A stretch of DNA of 64,000 nt from Luminiphilus syltensis NOR5-1B (GCF_000158175.1 NZ_DS999411.1:2979747-3043746), one strand, 5' to 3'; shown: positions 27,767-37,082, counted from the stretch's first letter. Translations and numbers: made by a program. Notes: generated by a model not told the origin, from the letters alone.

Positions 27767-29251
27767 ATGGAAATAGCGACCGCAGGAACCAAGGCATTGA
27801 AGACAGATTCCCCTAATTCCTCGCTACTGGCTGATCCGGCCAACCCTGTACACAGAGCCGTTGATATCGTCGAGGCACTGAATGAACAGAGACTGTCAGC
27901 AGAGACACTGATGGCGCAAAGTTATGCCACCATCAACCGGTGTAACCCATCCATCAACGCTATCTGTACATTGATCGACCAGGATGCCGCGATGGCCATG
28001 GCTCGGGAAGTCGATCAACAGCGTGCGCTTGGTATGCCCCTGCCACCGCTGGCGGGCCTGCCCATTGCCATCAAAGATCTGGCGCAGACCAAGGGCCTGA
28101 GAACCACCCTGGGATCGCCCCTTTTCAGGGATAACATCCCCGACAGCGACAGCTTGATCGTGAGCCGATTGAAAGCGGCGGGGGCATTGGTCATCGGCAA
28201 AACCAACACTCCCGAAATGGGTGCGGGATCGCACACCTTCAATACAGTGTTCGGTATCACGCGTAACCCCTACAATCTTGATCGCAGCGCCGGTGGAAGC
28301 AGTGGGGGTGCCGCCGCCGCACTTCGCTGCGGGATGCTTGCCCTCGCCGATGGCAGCGATATGGGTGGATCCCTGCGAAACCCGGCCGGGTTTTGCAATG
28401 TGGTAGGACTTCGCCCCAGCATGGGTCGAGTGCCCACGTGGCCGCAGGCCACGAGCTTTTTCGCACGCATGGGTATCGAGGGGCCCATGGCACGTACCGT
28501 TGAGGACTGCACACTGCTATTGCAGCACATTGCCGGTCCGGATCCACGGGATCCGCTGTCACTGCCACAGCAACACTTTTCGCCGGACGGGTTAGCCAGT
28601 GATCCGTCGGGAGTGAAAATCGGCTTCTCCCGTAACCCCGCGGGGATTCCGGTCGAACGCCCCGTGCTGCGGATTTTTGAGGATGCCGTGGCCGACTTCG
28701 CACAACTCGGCTGCGACATGGAGGAGATCAAACTGGATCAACTCGACGGCGCGATGACCGTTTTCCGCACCTTGAGAGCCGCCGCGTACGCCACCCTGGC
28801 TGGCGATTTGTTCAAACAATTCGGGGAGCAGATGAAACCCACGCTGGCCGATAACATTAAGCAGGGGTTAGCGCTCAGTGCGGACGATATTTTCGACGCT
28901 GAAACCAATCGCTCGGTACAATTTGCAGCACTGAGTCAGTTGTTTGAAACACTCGACTTTTTGGTGTTACCGGTAGCGCAGGTGGCGCCCTTTCCGGTGG
29001 AGCAGGAGTACCCCACGGCTATCGAAGGCGAAGCCATGCAGGATTATATCGACTGGATGGCCGTGTGCTGCATGATAAGCCCCTTCGGCCTCCCCGCGGC
29101 TTCGGTACCCGCTGGATTTGACGCGGACGGGCTGCCGATGGGTGTGCAAATCGTGGGTCGCCCCGGCGATGATATGGGCGTTTTACGCCTTGCCTACGCC
29201 TTTCAGCAGCGAACCCGATATTGGCAACAACAACCCCCTGAGCTTAAATAA
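27767..29251 (+). CDS. Amidase-signature hydrolase
   Basis: A 494-residue amidase-signature enzyme with the Ser-cisSer-Lys triad: Lys103 (PIAIKDLAQT), Ser179 (GGSSGGAAAAL) and Ser202 (DGSDMGGSLRNPAG). No signal peptide is visible, so it is probably cytoplasmic. ATG 27767 is used; an in-frame TTG at 27728 exists but has no support, and the ribosome site of either is weak. It is coupled to the AtoE-like transporter (3-base gap). The product could be a short or medium carboxylic acid moved by that transporter. Confidence 0.9.
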   Translation: MEIATAGTKALKTDSPNSSLLADPANPVHRAVDIVEALNEQRLSAETLMAQSYATINRCNPSINAICTLIDQDAAMAMAREVDQQRALGMPLPPLAGLPIAIKDLAQTKGLRTTLGSPLFRDNIPDSDSLIVSRLKAAGALVIGKTNTPEMGAGSHTFNTVFGITRNPYNLDRSAGGSSGGAAAALRCGMLALADGSDMGGSLRNPAGFCNVVGLRPSMGRVPTWPQATSFFARMGIEGPMARTVEDCTLLLQHIAGPDPRDPLSLPQQHFSPDGLASDPSGVKIGFSRNPAGIPVERPVLRIFEDAVADFAQLGCDMEEIKLDQLDGAMTVFRTLRAAAYATLAGDLFKQFGEQMKPTLADNIKQGLALSADDIFDAETNRSVQFAALSQLFETLDFLVLPVAQVAPFPVEQEYPTAIEGEAMQDYIDWMAVCCMISPFGLPAASVPAGFDADGLPMGVQIVGRPGDDMGVLRLAYAFQQRTRYWQQQPPELK

Positions 29252-29253
29252 CA

Positions 29254-30576
29254 ATGGACCGTGTCAGACACCTACAGGAATGGATTGAGCGCCACACACC
29301 TGATCCTTTGGTATTTGCTATCTCTCTCACGGTATTTATAGGGGTTGTCGCCGTCACGACGACCTCGGTCCATCCCCTCGATTTACTCAACGGCTGGGGA
29401 GATTCGCTGCACACACTGCTGGCATTCAGTATGCAAATGGCGTTGATTATCGTCACCGCCTATGTGCTGGCGCATACCGCTCTCGTCCGACGCGGGTTGC
29501 TAAAGGTGGCAGGCCTCGCCATAACCTCGACCCGCGCCTATGTGCTTGTCATCCTCACCAGCGCGTTCTTCTCGCTGCTCGCCTGGCCGCTGGGTCTGAT
29601 TGCCGGGGGATTATTGGCACGGGAAGTGGCCAGAAACGCCGTGGATATAAAACTAGCCATCCATTATCCACTGCTGGTCGCCGCGGCTTTCGGAGGTTTT
29701 GTCGTCTGGGAAATGGGTTATTCATCGTCGATCGGCCTATCGGTGGCCACACCCGGCAATCCATTGGAAGCTGATATCGGCCGGCTAATCCCGATTGGCG
29801 AAACCTTGCTCACTGACTGGAATCTGCTGACGATTCTCAGCACCTTACTGGTGGTTACCTTGACGGTACTCGTGCTGCATCGACTACTCGGCGTGCACAA
29901 GCCTGTTGTACCGGAAGGATTGACATTCACACCGGAGAACGCAGCTAAGGCCGCGCCGGTGGAAGGCAAGCGATGGCAATCAGTGTTGTTAGGCATTTTA
30001 CTTGCGAGCTATGTCTTTTTCTGGTTCTGGGAGAAAGGCGCAAACCTGGATTTGAATGTGGTCAACTGGACCTTTCTTGCACTGGGCTTATTGCTGGTAC
30101 GCTCGCTGCAGGATTATTCGTCGTTGTTTTCAGAGGGAGCGCGAGTCGCGGCGCCCGTGCTGCTTCAATATCCTTTTTATGCCGGTATCATGGGTATCGC
30201 CGTGCAAAGCGGACTCGCAGAATCGCTAACTGCCACGGTAATCAGCGTTGCCAGTGCGGAGTCACTCCCGGTGCTCGCCTTTTTTTCAGCGGGCCTCATC
30301 AATCTTTTCATCCCTTCGGGTGGTGCGCAATGGGCAATACAGGGACCGACATTTATTCAGGCGGCAAACATACTCGACGTCGACCGGGGGTTAATCACCA
30401 TGTCGGTCGCCTACGGCGATCAATGGACCAATCTTATACAGCCGTTTTGTGCCGTTCCGCTTCTCGCCGTGAGCGGACTGCAGCTCAGGCATATTTATGG
30501 GTTTTCGATTCTGATCTGCATACTCAGTGCGTTTCCCCTGATCACCGGTCTAATGATGGGCTCGGCACTTGGCTAG
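29254..30576 (+). CDS. AtoE-family short-chain fatty acid transporter
   Basis: A 440-residue protein with about 11 membrane segments, starting 2 bases after the amidase stop. Conserved AtoE features are ERHTPDPLVFAISLT at the N-terminus, FVVWEMGYSSSIGLSVATPG, and FIPSGGAQWAIQGPTF with GDQWTNLIQPF near the end. The E. coli homologue AtoE is tied to short-chain fatty acid (acetoacetate/butyrate) uptake. Coupling to an amidase suggests the transported acid is linked to amide cleavage. Confidence 0.92.
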   Translation: MDRVRHLQEWIERHTPDPLVFAISLTVFIGVVAVTTTSVHPLDLLNGWGDSLHTLLAFSMQMALIIVTAYVLAHTALVRRGLLKVAGLAITSTRAYVLVILTSAFFSLLAWPLGLIAGGLLAREVARNAVDIKLAIHYPLLVAAAFGGFVVWEMGYSSSIGLSVATPGNPLEADIGRLIPIGETLLTDWNLLTILSTLLVVTLTVLVLHRLLGVHKPVVPEGLTFTPENAAKAAPVEGKRWQSVLLGILLASYVFFWFWEKGANLDLNVVNWTFLALGLLLVRSLQDYSSLFSEGARVAAPVLLQYPFYAGIMGIAVQSGLAESLTATVISVASAESLPVLAFFSAGLINLFIPSGGAQWAIQGPTFIQAANILDVDRGLITMSVAYGDQWTNLIQPFCAVPLLAVSGLQLRHIYGFSILICILSAFPLITGLMMGSALG

Positions 30577-31606
30577 TCGTTAAATGTCGTGCGCTCTCGC
30601 GATAGGCTTGTGGCGCTTCGCCAGTCCAGGCTCGAAAAGCACGACTGAAAGCGCTGAGTTCCGAGTAACCAAGTTCAAAGGCAATCTCACTCAGTGAGAA
30701 ATTCGAGTTCACCAATAAATATTTGGCGCGCTGCTCCCGTGCCTGTCGCTTGGCATCGCGGAAGGTATGCCCCTCATCGGCGAGACGACGGCGCAGCGTG
30801 CGTGGCGACATTCTGAGTCGGTCTGCGATGACCGCAGCATCACTATTGAAATTGCCGGTATCCACCATAATCTCCCGACATACCGTATCAACAAATCCGT
30901 TGCCGTCACTACCGAGAGAAAAATAGGAATCGATGGCCCGGCTCAGTATGGTAAAGAGCAATTTGTTGCGGGACAAAAAGGGTTCGTCAAGATATCCCGG
31001 GTGGAATTTTATGCCGTTGGCTTTCGCCCCAAAACGAACCTGGGTTTTGAAAAACTCGGCGTGCGGGCTTGCGTCTTCGGGTGGTGGGTGGCTGAACGCC
31101 ACCTCCAGCAATGGCATCGGCGTACGCGTGGCCGTAAACAGGGTCTGCACGAGGAAGGCGACGAGGTATTCGTTGATCTGTGCGACGTCCTCGGAGGAAT
31201 CTTGTAACAGATTCGGGGAAAATTCAGCGGGAACCTTTTCCGGGCTAAACTCCGCGGTAATACCAGAATCAAAGTAGCGATCATATTTGGCGAGAAACCG
31301 GAGTCCTTCGCGAACATTTTCTGCCGAGAGCATGGCAATGATCAGCAGACTGCTGGACTCGTAGTGGAATGCCTTTCCCATCGACAATCCCATTACGGGA
31401 TTGTTGGTTTCAGCAGATGCCCGCCGAAATAACCGGGCCACTTTGGCCACCGGAATCGGCATATCCTGATCTTCACCCCGGGGAAGGTCTACCCCGCAGG
31501 GCTCAAAGACGGAGTCGGGGTTAACACCCCGATCCATCAGGTAATCCCGAACATAAACCGCGAACCGGGACGATAAGGTGGGTGAAAAGCCGGCAGGCTG
31601 CGTCAT
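30542..31606 (-). CDS. AraC-family regulator with an arabinose-binding-like N-domain
   Basis: A 354-residue protein. The N-terminal ~200 residues fit the PF12625-type sensor domain (PVMGLSMGKAF; LIIAMLSAENVREGLRFL), and the C-terminus is the double helix-turn-helix (IADRLRMSPRTLRRRLADEG, and IAFELGYSELSAFSRAFRAWTG). It overlaps the 3' end of the convergent AtoE gene by 35 bp. It may regulate the amidase-AtoE pair or the downstream amine dehydrogenase genes; neither is shown. Confidence 0.9.
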   Translation of the reverse strand: MTQPAGFSPTLSSRFAVYVRDYLMDRGVNPDSVFEPCGVDLPRGEDQDMPIPVAKVARLFRRASAETNNPVMGLSMGKAFHYESSSLLIIAMLSAENVREGLRFLAKYDRYFDSGITAEFSPEKVPAEFSPNLLQDSSEDVAQINEYLVAFLVQTLFTATRTPMPLLEVAFSHPPPEDASPHAEFFKTQVRFGAKANGIKFHPGYLDEPFLSRNKLLFTILSRAIDSYFSLGSDGNGFVDTVCREIMVDTGNFNSDAAVIADRLRMSPRTLRRRLADEGHTFRDAKRQAREQRAKYLLVNSNFSLSEIAFELGYSELSAFSRAFRAWTGEAPQAYRESARHLTTSQVPSPSLDR

Positions 31607-31618
31607 TGCCGGAGCGGG

Positions 31619-32191
31619 TTAATCCTGATCGGGCGTCAGTTGGCTGTAATAGGCGGCAAGCGCGTCCATATGACTGGGCTTGAGGTCCTTCGCCACCGCC
31701 TGCATGGCCGGGTGTATTCGCTCCATGGACTTGAAGGCCGCCAATTGCGCCGCAAAGTAAGCGGCATTTTGGCCAGCAAGCACGGGCCATTCGCTCGCCA
31801 CAGGATACCCCTTCATGCCATGGCACGCCTTGCAGTAACCCGCACGGTTTTGGCCCTCGCTCACTAACGATGCCTCTCCATTGGCTGCGATATGCACGGG
31901 CTGTGCCGCGTAATACTCAGCGAGCGCTGCAATATCGTCATCGGTGAGCCCACCGGCAATACCCTGCATCAAGACGTTCTTGCGGGTACCGTCACGATAG
32001 GCCTTAAGCTGCAACGCCAGATAGTCTGCGTACTGTCCCCCGAGATTGGGCCACTCGGGATTGACGCTGATACCATCCTGACCGTGACACCCAACACAGG
32101 TAGCCACTGCCGCCGGAGCCTCAGCCAAGGCGGGATTCATACCCGAAAAAGCCGCAACACACACTATCGCCTGAACTAGCCGCTTCATCAC
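31619..32191 (-). CDS. Di-heme periplasmic cytochrome c (c4-like)
   Basis: A 190-residue protein with a signal peptide (cleavage near ALAEA) and two CXXCH motifs, CVGCH at 32-36 and CKACH near 120, in two similar halves (NPEWPNLGGQYADYLALQL and ASEWPVLAGQNAAYFAAQL). This duplicated layout is that of cytochrome c4. It is the last gene of the amine dehydrogenase operon, 2 bases after the mono-heme cytochrome gene, and so is a likely electron carrier for it. It is too short and lacks the signatures to be MauG. Confidence 0.9.
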   Translation of the reverse strand: MMKRLVQAIVCVAAFSGMNPALAEAPAAVATCVGCHGQDGISVNPEWPNLGGQYADYLALQLKAYRDGTRKNVLMQGIAGGLTDDDIAALAEYYAAQPVHIAANGEASLVSEGQNRAGYCKACHGMKGYPVASEWPVLAGQNAAYFAAQLAAFKSMERIHPAMQAVAKDLKPSHMDALAAYYSQLTPDQD

Positions 32192-32193
32192 AT

Positions 32194-32628
32194 TTACTCC
32201 TTCCGATTGGTTTGTCCGGCGAGGCTCAGAAGCTCCAGCCGATACTGTTCAATTTCTTCCAGCGGTTGCTGACGCAGTGGCCGAATTTCGCTGGCAGTAA
32301 AACGCTCGTATCCCGAATCAGGAAGACTGACACCGGCGAAGTTCTCAATAATCCAATTCAGCACCTCGGCGAGCTGCTCGTCATTGAGCTTTGACGTCGA
32401 GGACCCGGGCACACGAACCAGGTACTCCCTGCCGGGCTCGGTTACCAGAAAGCGGCCCACTAAATTTTTTAGTGGGGGTACGTGGTTTGCACCCGCACCG
32501 TCTGGCGTATGACAACCCTGACAGAACATCTGATAATTAAATTTGGCGCGCGCTTCATTGATCTCCTCGGCAGAGATCGTAGTCGGGAGCGACGCCATTA
32601 GCGCCAGTGCGAATAAACAGCATCGCAT
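32194..32628 (-). CDS. Mono-heme periplasmic cytochrome c
   Basis: A 144-residue protein with a signal peptide (cleavage near TISA-EE) and one CXXCH (CQGCH, 36-40). A distal Met ligand may come from a later segment but is not clear. It lies 9 bases downstream of the small-subunit gene, in the place where amine dehydrogenase operons carry an electron-acceptor cytochrome. Confidence 0.87.
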   Translation of the reverse strand: MRCCLFALALMASLPTTISAEEINEARAKFNYQMFCQGCHTPDGAGANHVPPLKNLVGRFLVTEPGREYLVRVPGSSTSKLNDEQLAEVLNWIIENFAGVSLPDSGYERFTASEIRPLRQQPLEEIEQYRLELLSLAGQTNRKE

Positions 32629-32637
32629 CGCTTAAGG

Positions 32638-33156
32638 CTACTCCTCAAACGCCACGCCAACGACCACGGCCGTCGAGCAGTGATAGGACGCACTACTGGT
32701 TCCCAGGCACCAGTTAATGTCGTTGGTCTTGTCAGGTCGATAAGGGGGTCGGTCGCCTTCATCGCGCATGCACAGGCACGCGCCACAGCCCGATTTGCCA
32801 CAGCAGTCGTTGTAGGAGATGACGTAGTTTCTTCCATCCGCGGGATTGTGGCAGGTACCAATCCAGGTCACCGGCGACATTTCCGTCCCCGGCGGACAGG
32901 TATTGGCGCTGCCACCACAGCAACTGCACAAAAAGCCATCAATCGCGCAGTACCGCCAGTAATCACAGCTGGTATCGTCACCCTCTTCCACCGGCTTTGC
33001 CGGCGCCGCGTGGTTATCCGCCCGCGCCACCGGTAGCAGAGGCACCGCGGCCGCTCCCACCAGCGCGCCACCCAATTTCTTGAGCATCCCGCGTCGTGAG
33101 GATTGCTGCGCCACCTGGCGAGCCTGCTTTTCAAAAATCCGATCCAGTAGGGACAT
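32638..33156 (-). CDS. aauA: Aromatic amine dehydrogenase, small (TTQ) subunit
   Basis: A 172-residue protein with a twin-arginine signal (SSRRGMLKKLGG). The mature part has the family pattern SCDYWRYCAIDGFLCSCCGG, SPVTWIGTCHNP, SYNDCCGKSGCG and NDINWCLG. The two tryptophans that form tryptophan tryptophylquinone are Trp98 (TWIGTC) and Trp149 (NWCLG), with catalytic Asp residues at 73 and 117. It has 14 cysteines, two more than I recall for Paracoccus MauA, and the FLCSCCGG and WIGTCHNP blocks agree with the aromatic amine type (AauA) rather than methylamine dehydrogenase. The substrate class (phenylethylamine, tyramine) is supported by the neighbouring paa genes. Confidence 0.9.
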   Translation of the reverse strand: MSLLDRIFEKQARQVAQQSSRRGMLKKLGGALVGAAAVPLLPVARADNHAAPAKPVEEGDDTSCDYWRYCAIDGFLCSCCGGSANTCPPGTEMSPVTWIGTCHNPADGRNYVISYNDCCGKSGCGACLCMRDEGDRPPYRPDKTNDINWCLGTSSASYHCSTAVVVGVAFEE

Positions 33157-33157
33157 G

Positions 33158-33766
33158 CTATTTCACCTCCACAAAGCGCTCGCCATCGCGCTGACTCAAG
33201 TAATCCTGAATTGAGGCCACATTGCGCTCTTTGGCCTCAAACAAACTCTCAACATGTTCTCGGGAATTCACGATGCCCAGGGATGCAATTTTCCCATGCT
33301 CGTCGATAAGCACCGCATAGGGTAATTTTGATACACCGTATTGCTTCCCGATTAACTCACTCACTACATAAGGCTGAGTAATGGACTTCCTCGCACGATA
33401 GCCGGCATGATCCTGCTCATCACCATCGCTGACAAAGAGAACATCAATCCAATCCTGCTCCGCACGCGCCGCCGACAACACCGAAGGCGTCAACTCGTTA
33501 CAGACCGGGCAATCCGGTGACATGAAAAACAGCAGTTGCGAACGCCCGGTTTCACCGCCAATGGCGATTTGTTCATTTTCAACCGTCAGGGCCTGCAATT
33601 GAGGTGCCGATTGACCCACCTCCACGGTGCGATTGACCATCAGTGCCCCGGCAGGTGCGACACGCTCGTAGAGCACACCGATCTGCCGTACCAGTGCGTA
33701 ATTAATCACTGCCATCGCTATAAATCCAATCCACAGCGCGATGTTTGACGCCACCAATAGGTCCAT
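33158..33766 (-). CDS. mauD: MauD/AauD, thioredoxin-like protein for small-subunit maturation
   Basis: A 202-residue protein with one N-terminal membrane anchor and a thioredoxin fold carrying CPVC (Cys86-Cys89). MauD-type proteins are needed to make the correct disulfides in the cysteine-rich TTQ subunit. It overlaps the MauE stop by one base and ends one base before the small-subunit gene region, the order B-E-D-A known from the aau operon of Alcaligenes. Confidence 0.93.
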   Translation of the reverse strand: MDLLVASNIALWIGFIAMAVINYALVRQIGVLYERVAPAGALMVNRTVEVGQSAPQLQALTVENEQIAIGGETGRSQLLFFMSPDCPVCNELTPSVLSAARAEQDWIDVLFVSDGDEQDHAGYRARKSITQPYVVSELIGKQYGVSKLPYAVLIDEHGKIASLGIVNSREHVESLFEAKERNVASIQDYLSQRDGERFVEVK

Positions 33767-34287
33767 TAGTACAGCCCCTGCATTCGTTGTCGGTTGGCAA
33801 TCAGAAGATCGGCCGCGTGGTAGAGAATCGTCAGCAGCGCGGCAAAGGCGGCGCCGGCAATTATGGTCCCCAGATCTGCTGGCCGGGTGGGCGCCACCAC
33901 TACCCCTGAAAACAGCAAGGCGACCATAAGGTTTCGCATAACGAGCTCGGGACCCATACGGGTCTCCGATGCCGGTCCTCCGCAGCCACAGCGCAGATCA
34001 CGGCGACCAGCGGCTACCTGACGACCGATTGCGATCGCGTAGCCGAGCATCAACAGGGCGGCCATAGCAGCACCGAATTCCCGCGTTATCGGAATCAGCA
34101 GTAACAGTGCAATAAGACCTTCCAGCGTCGCAATCGCGTACACGAAGCCGACACCGACTGGCCGACCCAGATAGGCTGTTACCGCGGAGGTGTAACTGTC
34201 AGGTGCGGAAAACTTACCCCAGCCGGCATGCCCGAGCAGCAGTGCGCCAAACAATGTGACCGCGATGGCAATGAGATCGGTCATCAT
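33766..34287 (-). CDS. mauE: MauE/AauE, membrane protein for amine dehydrogenase maturation
   Basis: A 173-residue membrane protein with about four hydrophobic segments, a DoxX-like N-terminus (LLLGHAGWGKFSAP) and the MauE-typical RCGCGG motif. MauE and MauD together are required for small-subunit export or disulfide formation. Both its start and its stop overlap neighbouring genes by one base. A second ATG directly follows the first. Confidence 0.92.
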   Translation of the reverse strand: MMTDLIAIAVTLFGALLLGHAGWGKFSAPDSYTSAVTAYLGRPVGVGFVYAIATLEGLIALLLLIPITREFGAAMAALLMLGYAIAIGRQVAAGRRDLRCGCGGPASETRMGPELVMRNLMVALLFSGVVVAPTRPADLGTIIAGAAFAALLTILYHAADLLIANRQRMQGLY

Positions 34288-35462
34288 TACAGCGCGGGAT
34301 ACAGATACAAGGGCGTTTCCTGACCGATGTCTGACAACTTGCGAATAAAGTCACCGGTTGTTGCATCGTAGAGTTCGACCGACATGTCGACTGGGTTGGT
34401 AACCAGCATCTTCGGGTCCGGTCCGCGACTCACGGCAATACTGAGCCCCCACTCCTGCAGCGCGATACGACGCAACAACGTCTGCGTACCGGGATCAAAC
34501 ACCCAGACTTCGGGTCCGCCCTCGTTGTGCTTGCCATCGGTGTTCGCCGCCTCAGGGTTCATCAGCAGATACATCGCACCACTGCTGTCCTCATCAGAAA
34601 TACGAATTCCTGACGCGGCCCACTCGCCTTCGATATCGCCGGCAATGGACCAGGGTTCCTGGGGCACTGCAACGTCGCCACTCAGATCAACGGGGTACAA
34701 CATGCCCTTAAAGGAAGGGAAATAAGCCATGCCATCGATAATCGCCGGACGCTCGAAGATCGGTGTTTCATCAGAATCAAAAAATACATCGCTGCGGGTG
34801 CGTTCTTTGACTTCACCATCAGCGGTCAAATGCGTGGTGGTGAAACGACCGTCAGCACACACCGAGGTAAACGCCATGTCTCCCGCGGGGTAAATATGAC
34901 TGCAACCGGGGGTTGGGACTTCAGAGACAATCTCGCGAGTATCGAGGTCAACCAACGTGACGGAAGTCGCAGGACTGAGATTGAAAATCGCCAGCCATTT
35001 ATCGTTATTGAGAAGATGCATGACCTCACGCGCCGGCATCCCCATAAAACGCTTGCCCTGGGGCAGTATCACCTCGCCAACCGCCGAGAGGTTTTCCATA
35101 TCCCAAATGCTCAACACATCGATACGCGGGCCCCGGGTTCCGCGGGAGTGAAAGGTCTCGGTGGCGTAGATTTCACCGCGACCGGGTGCCTGCATAATAT
35201 TGCCCATGAGACTGACATTGAACATTCCCTTGACCTGATCACCCACGCCTTCCTGGGTCGGGTCAATGACAATGACCTTGCCGTCGGACATGTGAAAAAA
35301 GGCACCGTCCTGAATCAAAAACCAGTCGGCCGGATAGCGCGCAGGTAATGATTCAATAATCCCTACGGGCTCTACCGGTAATGGCGGTGGTACTTCGTCA
35401 GCCAGGGCGCCTACGGAAACCGCCAACGCACCGCCAACCATCAGTTTTTTGAGCATACTCAC
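34287..35462 (-). CDS. aauB: Aromatic amine dehydrogenase, large subunit
   Basis: A 391-residue periplasmic protein with a signal peptide (LMVGGALAVSVGALA). It is the seven-bladed beta-propeller amine dehydrogenase heavy chain: ATETFHSRGTRGPRIDVLSI, TPGCSHIYPAGD and GGPEVWVFDPGTQTLLRRI are family blocks. It begins the operon. The GTG at 35462 has GGGGG about 8 bases upstream; ATG 35456 would also give a valid signal peptide. Together with the small subunit it oxidises primary amines to aldehyde and ammonia in the periplasm. Confidence 0.92.
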   Translation of the reverse strand: MSMLKKLMVGGALAVSVGALADEVPPPLPVEPVGIIESLPARYPADWFLIQDGAFFHMSDGKVIVIDPTQEGVGDQVKGMFNVSLMGNIMQAPGRGEIYATETFHSRGTRGPRIDVLSIWDMENLSAVGEVILPQGKRFMGMPAREVMHLLNNDKWLAIFNLSPATSVTLVDLDTREIVSEVPTPGCSHIYPAGDMAFTSVCADGRFTTTHLTADGEVKERTRSDVFFDSDETPIFERPAIIDGMAYFPSFKGMLYPVDLSGDVAVPQEPWSIAGDIEGEWAASGIRISDEDSSGAMYLLMNPEAANTDGKHNEGGPEVWVFDPGTQTLLRRIALQEWGLSIAVSRGPDPKMLVTNPVDMSVELYDATTGDFIRKLSDIGQETPLYLYPAL

Positions 35463-35486
35463 AATGTATTCCCCCTAACCCAGGCC

Positions 35487-36908
35487 TCAGCCCTTTGCTA
35501 TCTGCATGGTCTGTATCGAGGTGTACTCTTCCAGACCGTAGCTACCGAATTCTACGCCGATGCCCGATTGCTTCACGCCACCGAAGGGTGCATCGGGTTG
35601 TATCATTGCATGGTTGTTAACCCACGCGGTGCCGCACTCGAGACGCGACGCCAACTCCTGCGCCTTTTCGATATCACCAGACCATACCGAACCTCCAAGA
35701 CCCGCGCTAGAGGCATTCGCACGAGCCAGCGCCTCTTCCACGTCAGAGAATTTCAGCACCGGGAGGATCGGACCAAAGGGCTCTTCCTGAACCAGGCGTG
35801 TCTCCTCCTCTATATCCCGTACAATCGTGACCGGGAAGAAGTAACCCTTATCAGCGGTCGGCGCACCACCCGTTAAAAACGTCGCGCCGTGGGCCCGTGC
35901 GTCCTCGCTTAATGCACAGACTTTGTCGAACTGCATTTTATTCTGTACCGGACCGAAATCAGGATTTTCACTGGCGGGGCCCGTAGTAACACTGTTGGCG
36001 ATACCGGCTAGCGCCTCACACATCTCATCGTAAATATCTTCGTGCACATAAAGACGCTTGAGCGCGGCGCAGGTCTGACCATTATTGATCATCGCGGTGG
36101 CGAATATCTTTCCGGCCGCCGCGGCGACATCGGTATCGGGAAGCACGATCGCGGCGTCGTTACCGCCCAACTCCAGGGTCAGCCGCTTCAAGTTTCCGGC
36201 CGCACTCTCCATGATGCGCTTACCGGTCGGGGTTGAACCCGTGAATACGATCTTGTTGATGTCGGGGTGTGCAGACATCGCCGCCCCGATCTCGCCGAAT
36301 CCGGTGACTACATTAAGTACGCCCGGTGGCAGCAAATCACTAATCAAATGCATCGCTCGAAGCACCGTCAACGGCGTGTATTCCGAGGGCTTGGCGACCA
36401 CGGTATTACCCGTTCTTAACCCGGGAATAATATGCCAGAAAAGAATCAGCAAAGGATAATTCCAGGGCGTGATCGAACCGACCACTCCCAGGGGCTTTCG
36501 GTGCACCTCGATGCGCGCCTCATCATTATCCTGAATCACATCAACCGCCGTTTCCAGCTCCGCGGTGGCCCGAATCCACGCGAGACACCCCCCCATTTCA
36601 AATCCGGCTCCCAGTCCGGCAAAACCCTCCATGGGCTTGCCCTGCTCCTGCGTCAGAAGATCAGCGAGTTCACCCATGTTCTCCTCGATCCGATCAGCGA
36701 TCTTATGGATGATCGCCTTTCTTTCATCCGAAGACGTCGCCGACCACGCCGGAAAGGCTGCCCGCGCGGCGGCAACAGCGCTGTCGAGATGGGCCTGGGT
36801 CGCCTTGGGCGCATACGCAATGACATCTTCCGTAGCAGGATTCAGGACGGGAAACGTTTCGTCCGCAGCGACGGCCTTGCCGTTTATGAGCATTTTATAA
36901 TCAGACAT
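35487..36908 (-). CDS. NAD(P)-dependent aldehyde dehydrogenase
   Basis: A 473-residue aldehyde dehydrogenase with TPWNYPLLI, the catalytic Glu (LELGGND) and Cys (NNGQTCAALKR) and EEPFGPILPV. It lies 24 bp upstream of the amine dehydrogenase operon on the same strand. A role in oxidising phenylacetaldehyde or 4-hydroxyphenylacetaldehyde to the acid fits the context, but the sequence alone only supports a broad ALDH. Confidence 0.9.
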   Translation of the reverse strand: MSDYKMLINGKAVAADETFPVLNPATEDVIAYAPKATQAHLDSAVAAARAAFPAWSATSSDERKAIIHKIADRIEENMGELADLLTQEQGKPMEGFAGLGAGFEMGGCLAWIRATAELETAVDVIQDNDEARIEVHRKPLGVVGSITPWNYPLLILFWHIIPGLRTGNTVVAKPSEYTPLTVLRAMHLISDLLPPGVLNVVTGFGEIGAAMSAHPDINKIVFTGSTPTGKRIMESAAGNLKRLTLELGGNDAAIVLPDTDVAAAAGKIFATAMINNGQTCAALKRLYVHEDIYDEMCEALAGIANSVTTGPASENPDFGPVQNKMQFDKVCALSEDARAHGATFLTGGAPTADKGYFFPVTIVRDIEEETRLVQEEPFGPILPVLKFSDVEEALARANASSAGLGGSVWSGDIEKAQELASRLECGTAWVNNHAMIQPDAPFGGVKQSGIGVEFGSYGLEEYTSIQTMQIAKG

Positions 36909-37082
36909 AGGGTCGTGAGCCTCACTTTAGGTGCTATAAATGGTTGTCTCTAAAAATAGGTAACGCGTTAACTATAAAGAGTCCGGCTGTGGGTTACCAG
37001 CGCCGATGTCAGCGGTTTCTACCCGCGATAATCAATAAACACCGTCGCAATAAGTGGGAACCGTTGAGGGGCGAAACCCCCA

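Noticed and set aside
31619..32191. The di-heme cytochrome as MauG
   Set aside because: It is half the length of MauG and its two halves are c4-like repeats with the typical spacing.
32638..35462. Methylamine dehydrogenase (mau) as the identity of the TTQ operon
   Set aside because: The small subunit has 14 cysteines and the FLCSCCGG and WIGTCHNP blocks of the aromatic amine type, gene order is B-E-D-A, and paa genes follow. Methylamine as substrate is not excluded by sequence alone.
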